From the NCBI GenBank assembly GCA_021292105.1, contig CM037870.1, forward strand, positions 47,046,008 to 47,110,007: a stretch of DNA of 64,000 bases, written 5' to 3'. This DNA is from Anadara kagoshimensis. Taxonomy: Eukaryota; Mollusca; Bivalvia; Arcoida; Arcidae. Shown here in pieces: positions 1 to 11,506 of the stretch (the first letter of the stretch is position 1; every line of letters starts with the position of its first letter). The position numbers and the translations under genes were made by a program. The notes beneath the pieces were generated by a model that was not told the origin of the DNA, made no database searches, and worked only from the letters and a program-made list of their open reading frames with translations.

Positions 1-171
1 GTTAACCCCCAGCATTTTGCTGGTACTCATTTATTTTTGAGCTGAGTGAACTGGAACAACGTGAAATTAAGTGTCTTGCTCAAGGACACAACACATTGCC
101 CGGTCCAGGGATCGAACCCACGACCTTCGAATCATGAGTCCAACACCTTAACCACTAGGCCACGCGCTTCC
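1..171 (-). mobile_element. tRNA-headed SINE with V/Meta-type central domain, truncated by window edge
   Basis: Read on the minus strand, the head (171 back to about 104) has an A box GTGGCCTAGTGG and a B box GGTTCGATCC. It is followed by a body with CCTTGAGCAAGACACTTAA and ending near CAGCAAAATGCTGGGGG. This central block resembles the conserved domain shared by several animal SINE superfamilies, including ones reported in bivalves; the exact family is inference. The 3' tail lies outside the window. Confidence 0.75.
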
Positions 172-1359
172 ACTCCAAACTCCTTTATAGTACCAAAATT
201 TGAATGAACAGATGGGTGCAATGAATACAGGTTTAACTGTATGTTATTTCTTAAAGTTTTCTTTGTAAGGTTTCAGAAATACTCCTGAAAACTGTTAAAA
301 GGTGACTTCATCAATACTTGGAAAGTACATTATTTTGTTCAAATTCAGCCACCGGTATGTCTTTGTATAAGTGAAATGAATGAGCCGTGGGTGTGTGGTA
401 TTGTCACATACTGGCCTTCAAAGACAAGGGTTGTGGGTTCTCAGATGGTTTTCATCTCAAAAAGCTCAATACTGAAATAGTTTTTTAGATGAAACTAAAA
501 ACTTAGTTCTTGTGTCTTAACTGCATACTAAAGACACTTCTATATATGGTATTTTGATAAAGAGAAGGACTCCTCCTGCTACTACAGAGAATACTTACAA
601 CTAGAAATCAGAAACAATTAAAACAAACTGAGTAAGATAAGAAATGCATGTATAAGGAAAATATTTTTTGAATGGGAAATTAAACAAATCCAAATCAAAT
701 CTCTTACACTTGTGTTTTAAGCTAATTCACATAGCCTTCAATACATAATCATCTTTAAATAGATTACATTCGTACTTAAGGGTAGTTCAAAGGCATTGAT
801 ATTTTAGGGTCTTAAAGAGTTACATTTTAAATTAACTTCCAAGATTGATCTAATTTCTTAAAGAATAAGTCAGATTTATAAATAATCCCACAGTAATACC
901 AGATTAACAATGTCTATTTTAAGTTTAACTTCAAATTCCCATAGGAAAAGAGGTATTTTCATTGTCTTCCCAGTGCCGTTCATTTTTCTGTAAAGTTTTT
1001 ATTTCCATGTTTTTCATTTTGTTCAGTGTATTCATAGTAACCATTGTTTTAAGTCATTAACCATACCAGCATTGTACTAACAATATGTACATGTATCCCT
1101 GTTCTTGTCATTGAGTTCAGGTCTTTCTTTGTGGCCAAGTGTTGGTATACAGATCACAGTACCTGGCTTTGCCTAGGTTCAATAAACCTATTCATGCAAC
1201 AAGGAAGTTAGTGTGTTGTTCTAGACACTCCTACTTTAACCACTATTCCTGACTGGATACCCTTTATCTAAATCAAATATTATTGACTGTGGCCTAAAAC
1301 CTCACTACTCTACTCCACTCTTTGTTGCAGAAGACTAAATTGTCTATTATTTATTAGTA

Positions 1360-1535
1360 CAGTTTAACCTGCCATAAAGGCCACCTCTATATGAGGGCTA
1401 CCTGCTTATAAAGGTCTGTAGAATTGTATCCCAATTGCTCTTTATTTATATTATTTGAACCTGCATATAAAGGCCACTTTTACTGGTTCCCTTGGGTTGC
1501 CTTTATAGACAAGTTGACAGGTTTGGCTCTACTTA
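1360..1535. mobile_element. MITE copy, TACAGTCAAAC family (diverged)
   Basis: Starts CAGTTTAACCTG after TA and contains the block CCCAATTGCTCTTTATTTAT shared with 19170-19348. The right end has decayed (GGTTTGGCTCTACTTA). Confidence 0.6.
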
Positions 1536-1955
1536 TGAGTACTCATTTGTGACTTTAGTCCGATATTTTTTGCTTCAAAATTGACGTGTATCATCCAAAT
1601 TATGATATTGGGATCATGAAATTATCAAGATGGCAAGAAAATTTACATTGCCAGTATGTTCAAAACTGTGCAGATGTGTTGGTTTTTTTCTGGATTTTAC
1701 ATGCAAATTTGACAATGATTTGTGTCCTATAGGGATTTAAACCATCTTGACCTTTGATCCAAGTTAACAATGGTGCAAATCTCACAGCTTCTAAAAATCA
1801 TCTTTTCAAAACCTGCACACACAATGGTTTTTAACAGTGGAATGAGTCATACTCAGTCTGGTCAGTCTGCGGCTTGCACTTGCATAGTTTGCTAGAGGCA
1901 ATTCTGTATGAATTTGATATGCATATTAAAAGCTCTGTCAAATAATTAAAGTATT

Positions 1956-2104
1956 ATTTATTGAACGAGAAAGTGTGCTGTATTGACTGTATTGGGAATT
2001 ACAGTCGAGGGGTGGTCACGAGTTTGCGAAGCAAACGAGTGTCCCACCCCTCGACTGTCATTCCCAATACAGTCAATACAGCACACTTTCGAGTTTCAAT
2101 AAAT
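1956..2104. mobile_element. 149-bp near-perfect palindrome, probable foldback/MITE
   Basis: The arms run from ATTTATTGAA (1956) and TTCAATAAAT (ending 2104) inwards to GTTTGC-GAA-GCAAAC centred at about 2029. Only a few mismatches occur, for example GGGAATTACAG on the left against the complement of CTGTCATTCCC on the right. No clear target duplication is visible. The symmetry suggests a non-autonomous inverted-repeat transposon. Confidence 0.8.
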
Positions 2105-4015
2105 GATTTGTGGCACGACACATTATTGACATGATTTTGCTGTGTTAGAAATAAAATAAATTTCAAAAATATGCAAATTATTAAACCCCTTGAAAAATGC
2201 ACATGTGTGACAGATGGCAAGCATGGTCATCTAACAATCTAAGAGCAAACATGACCAAATTAATAACTCATTAATCAGTGGTCAGTTGTACCCAACATCT
2301 CATCAGGTTAGAAAGTGTGTTAGTTTGTCACAATTTGTAGAAGAGGATGGACAAAAATGGGTGAGTAGAGTACTATTTTATACTAAAAAAATCGCTTAAA
2401 TAATAGTTTCGAGTGGAAAAGTAAATTTGAATACGTTAAAATTTAATTCAGAAAACCATTCAGAAAAATCTGTATATTGCAAAAATTGAATCTGTATATT
2501 ATACAAAAAGTGATTATATAATCAATATCAATATGCAATGAGTTGCCAATGTCAAAGTTAAGAGTGTCATAATTAGAGATAATGCATGATTACTAGGGGT
2601 AAAAATATGTTTTGTCATTCAAGGTCCAACACCTTTTGCTTTTGAAAGTCTAATATCAACATTGAAATGTCCATATGCAATTAGAAAGAGCAGTATTAAT
2701 CTTTAAAAAACCGCAGATCCATTTTTATAGTTAAAATTATAAAATATAAGGGTACCATTGCAAAATCAATATAAAGGTTCCAAATCCCTGACCCGTGGAA
2801 TTAAAATATTAAAGCTGTTTAGAAATATTTTTATATTGGTTTACTGTATTTAATTTGTTTCAATATTTTGAAATTAAAAAATGATTTTTTTTTTTTGTAT
2901 TTTAGGAGTGTCTAGAATATGTTTAGTACAACTTACAGAAACAAAAATTGTACTACTTGTTTTTATCTCAAAATATTGAAAACTTAAGGACATTATATGT
3001 TGTATAGCAGATTCTTAGGATTACAAACAATTACAGTGACGGATTTACCACTATATTTTTATGCTAATTAAATTCAAATGGAAATATGTGACAACTTTGT
3101 TCAAATTTCATGCCACACTAGCCTTTTGGATTAAAATGGATTTGTCTTAATTGTGTGTAATGTTTGCTTTGGTTTTATTTAAATGATCTTGTCCTTAATT
3201 TGACCCAGGTCACCGTAACCACTTGTTGTAATTCACTTACAGCACAGCAAAACTGTGCTGTAACTAAATTACAGCACAGTTTTGGGTTGAGGACAATGAA
3301 AATTAGGCTCCACCCCTACAAGTTATTCACTTGTATGGGGATTTATAGAACATCTGAGAACAAAAGAAAACCTGCATAGTCGTGCCACAATGGTAACAAC
3401 TGAATCTAAAATCAGGAAAATTGTTAAGATTTAATGTGATTTAATGGTCATTCAACATAGATGGGGTCAAAGATCACAGAGATAATGTTATACAAATGAC
3501 TAGCACTCATATCAACAGGACTTTCATTGTTGGGAAAATTAAAAGTTGATAAAAAAGCTGCATGGGGTCAGATTTATTGCTTTCCAGGCCATTACTAGGA
3601 TTGTACACACCTCTTGTTCATATCAATTTATTTATACCAGTATTGTACATAAAACTGTATACTTGAGTGACCAGGTTATTGGCACATATTGAACAGGCAA
3701 TTAAGGAAATTTGATTGGAAATAACAGTTAGTTTTCAATGAAAAATATAAATGTTGTCAGACAAAATTGAGGAATTTTTTAAATTAAAAATAATTTAATG
3801 TTGCATTCCAAAAAATCTGCCATTCCTTCATTAAAATTGTTAAAATTATCATTTTGAGAATCAAAATGTAATACAAGCATATTAATTTGTCGATATATGT
3901 GTCTTTACATTAGGAACCCCAAAAATATGAGATCATGTTGTAAGATTTTAAATATGATTGTCATATGCATACATTCATAAGACAAATATGATGTTTTAAT
4001 AATTTTGTTGGTGCT

Positions 4016-4212
4016 TGGTGATGGAGTCTCCTAAAATGTGCATTTACAGTCACAGTGCCTCTTCATACCTCATCTTTAAGACTGTCAGATCATATGCAAA
4101 ATGGTGGTGATTTTCTCCTGGCATTTATATTTTTCCTCTCATCCTAGAACTGACTGCTATGATTCATGTATTAATTAAAAATCTTGACTGGTGTGTAAAA
4201 CACCATTACACC
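4016..4212 (+). mobile_element. SINE-A copy (decayed)
   Basis: Follows the SINE-A layout: GATGGAGTCTCCTAAA head, CACAGTGCCTC, TTCTCCTGGCA, CCTAGAACTGACTG, ending CTTGACTGGTGTGTAAAACA. Confidence 0.6.
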
Positions 4213-5525
4213 TGCTTCAAACCTTTTCCATACATGTCAACTGGAGTGTTATGATGTGTTAGTCTTTCTGTCTGTCTATCCTGTGTATATGACCCTTTCT
4301 GCACTGCTGGCTGAATGTCTTTTTTTGTTTTGTTTTTTTTTTGTTTGTTATTGCTCTGTGAATGCCTTATGAAATATGAAATTGTGTTTTCATCAGCAGC
4401 CAATTTTCTCAATTTTGTAATTATAACACCTGTTTAATACAATAAATGTTTTTACAACATTCCTATAATTGGATGTTAAAGCATGTTCTCACTTTATAAT
4501 ATTTGAGGCAAATTGGGCCTCATTCACAATTGAAAATCGTGTCACCAGGGCGATTTTTACAATTTGAAAAAATAACAAAAAATTTGTTATAATTGGACAT
4601 ATTATGAATCAAATTAGGAATAAATTCATTTGAAAATCTAGAAGAAAAAAAAAACTAATTTATATGAGTAATTAAGTTTACAAAAATATGTTTTCATCTG
4701 CCTTTACAGTTTTGAACAATAACAGTAGTTTCAATTTCCACAATTTTGCAATAACAAGGGTCCTGGCCCCACTCACAAAAGATTGAGACAGCCCTGTAAA
4801 CTCCAGAGTTGATTAACCAACTTTAGACCCCATTTTAACCTCATTGATTATTTTCTTTTATATACTATATATATATATTGATCAAATTGATCTATTAAAT
4901 AAAAAATGAAAGAGTTTTTACAATTTTTTTTGTACCAGACAGTGCCATGATACTATTTCCTGATCCAGGGAACATTCCTTAGCTTTGGTATATAAGTGAT
5001 TTAGTGTCATGACATTACAAAAACCATGAGCAAAATTGATGATTCATATATTAATTGTTTTTCAATTTTATTTTTTATAATACATAATATATAAAGACAT
5101 TCATACTTCTGATGTTATCATTTTGTTAAATATGAAATGAAAATTTAAACACCAAGGACTGAAATTTATACAGATGGATCTTTTATTTACCGGTAGGTTC
5201 AAAATCCAGAGTGACATATTCTTGTATGAGATTTAAGTTTGTCAGATGGCTTGCATTTGTAAGATTTGGATTTGAATTTTTCTGGGAATACATCTTAAAA
5301 TTGACTACTTCTGTATAAGAGGGATATGCTTGACTGTGACATAAAACACCATTCCAGTCTACCAGACAATCAACCAAAAACCTCAAATATTAAACAAACA
5401 ACCTGCCAGACAACCATCCTACCCGCCAACCAACCCACCAACCAACTGATCTTCAATTTATAAAATTAAAAGCAAACATGAGGCAGTAAAGTGTGTTTGA
5501 ATAACTCGCTTCACATGTTAAATAG

Positions 5526-5749
5526 GAGCCTTGATGACGGAGTGCTCTAAAGCACATGTTCACAGATCACAGTGCCTCTCACTGCCTAAGTTTTGAATCT
5601 GTCTTTGAACAGATCCTAGTCTGAGAAAGTTTGTCAGTTTGCTTGCCGAAGGTTAGTTTTCTCTAGGCACTAGAGTTTCTCCAGTTCTAGAGAACTGACC
5701 ACCTTGATATAAGTGAAAGAATCTTGACTTGGGAGTAAAACTCCATGAA
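5526..5749 (+). mobile_element. SINE-A copy
   Basis: Near-complete: head CTTGATGACGGAGTGCTCTA (tRNA A-box-like), CACAGTGCCTCTCACTGCC, TGAGAAAGTTTGTCAGTTTG, then TTGATATAAGTGAAAGAATC and the tail TTGACTTGGGAGTAAAAC. Confidence 0.72.
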
Positions 5750-6673
5750 TGTATTTTACTCTTCATGTTATATTGATCAGACATATTTCTGATAACAGGC
5801 TGGCTTCCAACTGAGTAACAGAATGGTTTAAATAATTTAGGCAAGTTGAACAACCCTTCATGTTTACCTGTATTCACTTAACCTCATTAACATACATTCT
5901 ACAAAATTTTAGCCAATTATAAGTTTTAAGAAGATTTATTTTAGGTGTTTGTACATTTAAATACTGAACTCAAAAGTTATAAAAAAATGTGGTGTTCAAT
6001 TCCTAACATAACATGTCATTGATAAATTCATTATAACTTCAATTCTTAACAAAAACATTTCTGAAAATTAGAGGTATGAAATGTGAGTAGATGAATCCAT
6101 ATATAAAATATACATAGATTAAAGACCCTGTATTTATTTATGATTAAGTATTGTCAGTATAAAAATTATAAAGTATAAAAGTACTTGAAAATGTGGAAGA
6201 TCTTTTGTGGTGAATGTATTTATTTATATATTAAATTAAGGCCTAGTTTCAGTAAAATAACCATCTTTGAATATTTGCAAGAGAGCAGTGTTTGTAGTAA
6301 TTGCTTTGATAATTTCTGAATATTGAGGTACAAGTACCGTTTAAGTTTAATACATGTACAGTGATGTTAGTTCTGGTGAATTATTTTACATGAAAGAGTG
6401 GAGTGAAGTAAGAGTATTTTACACCTCAGTTAAAATTTGTTCACCTACTGGTGTATTGACACTTCAAGCTCAGGGATGGTAGAGGAAACTGCAGTGCCCA
6501 GAGAAAAAACCCAATCTTCAAGCGACTTGACAAATTTGTTTGCTTAGTATACACCTGTAGGTAATCATGTACTACCTGTTACTTTTAATACATAATGGGT
6601 CTAAAACCTAGATCTCCAGTCATACCTATAATATTAAGTAAACTCTAGTTCTTATTTATTCTTATAAAATCAT

Positions 6674-7195
6674 CAGAATTTTGAGATTTGCACTTGTTAG
6701 AATTTCAGACAATTTTCTGCTCCATGTTCCTTTAGCCTGGATGTACACAGGGTCTCTATAAACAGGTTTGACTTTAGACCAGAATTTTCAGATTTGCACT
6801 TGTTAGAATTTCAGACATTTTCTATTCCATGTTCCTTTAGCCTGGATGTACACAGGGTCTCTATAAACAGGTTTGACTTTAGACCAGAATTTTCAGATTT
6901 GCACTTGTTAGAATTTCAGACATTTTCTATTCCATGTTCCTTTAGCCTGGATGTACACAGGGTCTCTATAAACAGGTTTGACTTTAGACCAGAATTTTCA
7001 GATTTGCACTTGTTAGAATTTCAGACATTTTCTATTCCATGTTCCTTTAGCCTGGATGTACACAGGGTCTCTATAAACAGGTTTGACTTTAGACCAGAAT
7101 TTTCAGATTTGCACTTATTAGAATTTCAGACAATTTTCTGTTCCATGTTCATTTAGCCTGGATGTACAAAGGGTCTTTATAAACAGGTTTGACTT
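6674..7195. repeat. 105-bp tandem repeat, about five copies
   Basis: Units begin GATTTGCACTTGTTAG at 6685, 6791, 6896, 7001 and 7106. The three middle units are identical or nearly so, and the outer ones are diverged. Because 105 is a multiple of three, a 120-codon open frame (6794-7156) arises, but it has no start context or splice support. Confidence 0.92.
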
Positions 7196-7410
7196 TATAC
7201 TTTACTGAGAGCTTTACTAAGAATTACCTATATATAACATATTTAGTGACATTTTGAAGATATCATTGTTGAAGGATTTTATAACATAATCTTCCTATAT
7301 AGGTTGTGTTAAGGTATGACATTGAGAGTTTAACCTAGGCCATCAAAATGTCCTTTTGTATTTGTTTTTTATTCTTTAAAGGATGAATATTTTACACTCA
7401 TGTGACTGTT

Positions 7411-7841
7411 TTATTTGTCATATAACTCCTTATATGCCCTAACCACTGTAAAATCCTCATTGTATTACATGCAGGTACACGAACATGTACTAAACAAAAA
7501 ATAAAATTGTGTAAAGTGGTTCAAACAGTACCTGAAGATCATGTACTAGTACTATAATCGATTCTCATTTTATTTTCTGTAATGTTCAGATTTCTAATGG
7601 TCTGAAACACAAACTTTTGACCCTTTTATTTGTCAGATAAGTCCTTATATGCCCTAAACACTGTAAAATCCTCATGGTTTTACAGGCAGGTATTAGAATG
7701 TGTTCAAAATAATGAATTTGCAGATACACGGACATGTACTAAACAAAAAATAAAATTTTGTAGAGTGGTTCAAACAGTACCTGAAGATCATATACCATAA
7801 TGGATTCATTTTTGTCTGTAATGTTCAGATTTCTATTGATC
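7411..7841. repeat. Diverged direct duplication of about 200 bp
   Basis: 7411-7602 and 7625-7841 share CTTATATGCCCTAA, CACTGTAAAATCCTCAT, CATGTACTAAACAAAAAATA, CAAACAGTACCTGAAGATCA and GTAATGTTCAGATTTCT in the same order. The second copy has about 37 extra bases after the TTTTACAGGCAGG stretch. Confidence 0.85.
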
Positions 7842-8655
7842 GATAATTCTGTTATTATTTTTTTATTTTTACTATTTCTTATTTTTGGTGGAATCCACAT
7901 TTTATATTCAACATACAAATTTTGTGAATCAAATGTGAATGTCAGAAACAATTAAATCTTTGAAAATGCACATTCTACAAGCACTGACACTTTGGATGAT
8001 CCTCTTTATTAATTTACGTGTATATACCTTTGGGTACTAATAAAATAACAATAATTAATATATTTACTGGGTGTACTGGGAACATCTGAGGTATGATGGT
8101 CGAAGGGTAAAAGTTCCAGCAGTAATTGGTGATATTATGACTGACATTGTTCACCTTTAGATAGTGTACAACTGTAGACAGTGGGGACCTATAAGTGAAT
8201 GATATTGTTTGCAGTGTCTTACTGATTTCTTAATATTTTTGTCCAGTCAGCATGGTAAGATTTTATCAGCTGTAAAGTGTAAATAGTGACCACATACTGA
8301 CCACTTAAAGTCTCTCAGCTGTGTAAACACTCACTTAACATATAGCTAGTATCAGTAATTTTGTCACCTCTTACAAACCTTGTCCATAATGGAAACTTTT
8401 AGTTATTTGTGCTTTGTTCATTAATTAGACACTGATATGCATTCCAACTCATACTTGTATTTGTTCATTAAGAGATGCTGGTTCACATTAATTATGTCCA
8501 TTATTTGTTTGCAGCTTTTCCCCTACCTTATTTGTGTGCATGTTTCAAAGTTTTATTGAGATTATAAAGTATAAGCAAACATCCAAAGTTCCTACATTTG
8601 AATCTAAATGTGACTGTTCCCATTTCCAATTAAGGTATAGTCTCCATTTGACTCT

Positions 8656-8985
8656 TGGGACCTGGGTGGTCTAAAGCACACATTTGCAGATCACATCATC
8701 TCACACTCTAGGATTGCATCTAAAGCACAGTCTTCTAGTTGTATCACAACACCTCTCACTGCCTAGATTTGAATCCCACTCAGGCAGATCATGGTATGAG
8801 AAAGTTTGTCAGTTTTCTTGCCAAATGTTGTTGGTTTATTCTTGTTACTGTGGTTTTCTCTACCATCTTTGTGAGAACTGATTGCCTCGATATAAAAAGT
8901 AAACTACTTTTGACTTGGGTGCACCATTACTCGATTCCATTCCACTTACTAAAATATTTTGACTGGGGTGTAAAACAACACTTAT
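8656..8985 (+). mobile_element. SINE-A copy with duplicated head and tail
   Basis: The head GGTGGTCTAAAGCACA is followed by a second TCTAAAGCACAGTC. The body has CTCACTGCCTAG, the B-box-like GATTTGAATCC and GAGAAAGTTTGTCAG. The tail motif occurs twice (TTGACTTGGGTG and TTGACTGGGGTGTAAAAC). This suggests internal duplication or two merged copies. Confidence 0.68.
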
Positions 8986-9667
8986 AAACTCCACTTCATT
9001 CCCCTAACCAGTACCTGTAATTATTTTTCTTTGACATGTAATGGAATTATCATAATTGTAAACCCATTATGAGCATTTCAGTCATAGATTATATGCATTA
9101 TGGTAAGTTATGAATCTATTACAGTATAGAGAACTAAACAATAGAGTAGTATCATTATAGAAATAAAAGAAAATTGTAGTACTTATATCAATAACTAGAC
9201 AAAAAAGTCACTGTGGTACGACAGATAATGAAGAAAAAAGAGCACCTGTGTCATAGAAGTGGTATTGAATAATTTGCTATCTGGAATTTCAAGTAATTAT
9301 TTCCCAGGCATTTAAATTGTTTTACCTGTTAAGAACACAGTGTGTAAACAATTTTAACAATTCATAAGTATGGTGTAAAGGTCTTATTTACACCACCATT
9401 CAAACTACTAGTCTAGATTAAAGTTCCTATATTGACATATTAATGCATTTAACGTGTACTACTGCAGTGCTTTCAAATTTGAAATTTTTTTGGCAACAAA
9501 ACAATTCTAGAGTATTATATTGTGCATGACATTTAACTTGAATTTACACTTTAGATAATGATTGATTGTCAAAAACACTTGTATTACATGATAAGTTATA
9601 TAGACCTATTTATAAATATATGAGTCCAAAAATCACTTACTAACTTTAATAACTTGATTTTCATATG

Positions 9668-10790
9668 TATATGAACAAACTTGGTTTGATTTTAATTTCC
9701 ACATGTCAATGTGCAATTTTGATTTTCTTGTTTCACTGGACAAATCTGATTTGATTTTGTTTTTTGGGTTTGTTTTGTGTGTCAATGGGCAAACTTGGTT
9801 TGATTTTTATTTTCTTGTGTCAGTGGCCAAACTAGGTTTGATTTTGATTTCCATATGTCAATGGGCAAACTTGATTTTGATTTTCTTGTTTCAATGGGCA
9901 AACTTGGTTTGATTTTGATTGTCTTCTGTCAATGGGCAAACTTGGTTTGATTTTGATTGTCTTGTGTCAATGGAAAACTTGGTTTGATTTTGATTTTCTT
10001 GTGTCAATGGGCAAACTTGGTTTGATTTTGATTTCCATATGTCAAAGGGCAAACTTGGTTTGATTTTGATTTCCATATGTCAATGGGCAAACTTGATTTT
10101 GATTTTCTTGTGTCAAAGGGCAAACTTGGTTTGATTTTGATTTTCTTGTGTCAATGGGCAAACTTGATTTTGATTTTCTTGTGTCAATGGGCAAACTTGG
10201 TTTGATTTTGACTTTCTTTGTCAATGGGCAAACTTGGTTTGATTTTGACTTTCTTTGTCAATGGGCAAACTTGGTTTGATTTTGATTGTCTTCTGTCAAT
10301 GGACAAACTTGGTTTGATCTTGCTTTTCATGTCAAGGCACAACCTTTGTTTGATCTGATTTTCATATTTAAATGGGCAAACTTGGTTTTGAACTTGATTT
10401 TCATGTTTCAATGGGCAAACTTGGTTTTGACCTTGATTTTCATGTTTCAATGGGCAAACTTGGTTTTGACCTTGATTTTCATGTTTCAATGGGCAAACTT
10501 AATTGGTTTGACCTTGATTTTCATGTTTCAATGGGCAAACTTGGTTTTGACCTTGATTTTCATGTTTCAATGGGCAAACTTGGTTTTGACCTTTATTTTC
10601 ATGTTTCAATGGGCAAACTTAATTGGTTTTGACCTTGATTTTCATGTTTCAATGGGCAAACTTGGTTTGTTCTCTAGTTTACTGGGTTTGATCTTGATTT
10701 TCTTATATGAATGACCAAACCTGGTATGATTTTGATTTTCATGTATCAGTGGACAAACCAGTTGTTTGATCTTGATTTCTATATGTCAAG
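9668..10790. repeat. 1.1-kb minisatellite, units of about 33-39 bp
   Basis: About 30 units built on GGGCAAACTTGGTTTGATTT. The left part has 33-38-bp units with TTGATTTTCTTGTGTCAAT. The right part (about 10371-10670) has more uniform 39-bp units with GACCTTGATTTTCATGTTTC. Several units drop GGT or gain AATT. Overlapping open frames on both strands come from the periodicity and are not considered genes. Confidence 0.95.
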
Positions 10791-11412
10791 GGAACAACAC
10801 GGTCTATATTTCAACTATGACACTACATTAGATATGTCCATATTTGAACTATGACTGGACATTAGATACATTTAAATTAAATCAGGTATATATGTGTAAT
10901 TGATGTGACTGGTTCATGAAATCCAATACACCGTAAAGTCCAATACATGTCCTATACATTGTAGGTACAGATCAATGGTTGATTAATATTTCTCTTTTAT
11001 AGTTTTGTTTATCATAACACTGTATTGGTTGGTTTGTTTACCCCAAAGATAATATATCTCTTCCTGTTCAATAATTGCCTGAGAATAAAAAAAAGGAAAA
11101 AATCTATAACTTTCTGATCAATGCTGTCAATATTTAACTTGATATTAAAGAGACATATTATCATTCTATAGCATTTTAATGTTTGATGTTTCTTTGTCAA
11201 CACCTCCATTTTTCTCACGGACAGTGATTTAGTTATTGTCCAGCTGGGGAAAAAGGATCTTCCTGACTTTAGAGGGAATGAATGACTTTTTATTGGCATA
11301 TGTATGGAATGAAGTGAGAATGATTGTCAAGTGTCTCTTCTGCTTGATGGAGTGAAACTCCTACACACAGTGACATCAATACTAAGAATTCTCTGTTTGT
11401 CTCTTGTTACAG

Positions 11413-11506
11413 GGTATTCAAACTCAACACTGCGGAAAATATGTGATGGACAAAAGTTTAAGTCCATCTTACCAGATATGAGGAAGATTGAAGACAAAAA
11501 CATAAA
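11413..11506 (+). CDS. Coding exon a (first visible), phase 1 in, phase 2 out
   Basis: A pyrimidine-rich tract and TTACAG acceptor precede it, and a GTAAGT donor follows at 11507. Only one of three frames is open. It starts with two bases of a split codon and gives 30 residues beginning YSNSTLRKICDGQ and ending RKIEDKNI, then two bases of a split Lys codon completed by the next exon. No coding exon that would supply the missing first base was identified upstream. Its place in the gene rests on the frame match to the next exon. Confidence 0.75.

Larger units (their letters stand above)
1..11412. other. Upstream intron or intergenic DNA
   Basis: No coding exon could be supported here. Beyond the repeats listed separately, it holds AT-rich single-copy-looking DNA, a (TA)n run near 4865-4880, a short hairpin at about 3238-3262 (TACAGCACAG/CTGTGCTGTA), and CCAACCAACC-type simple sequence near 5410-5450. 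Missing 5' exons of the gene could be hidden in it or lie outside the window. Confidence 0.6.

Noticed and set aside
103-171. Functional tRNA gene on the minus strand
   Set aside because: A and B boxes are present, but they are followed by a SINE body, and I see no paired acceptor stem with 3' end and terminator.
2333-2360. ATGGACAAAAATGG followed by a good GTGAGT donor, as a first coding exon
   Set aside because: It would leave two bases, but exon a needs one. Joining them gives a stop after about 12 codons of exon a. It could at most be a 5' UTR or unrelated exon.
10286-10714. Long open frames with a 13-residue repeat, both strands
   Set aside because: They follow from the 39-bp minisatellite period, which keeps frames open. 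No start context or splice signals.
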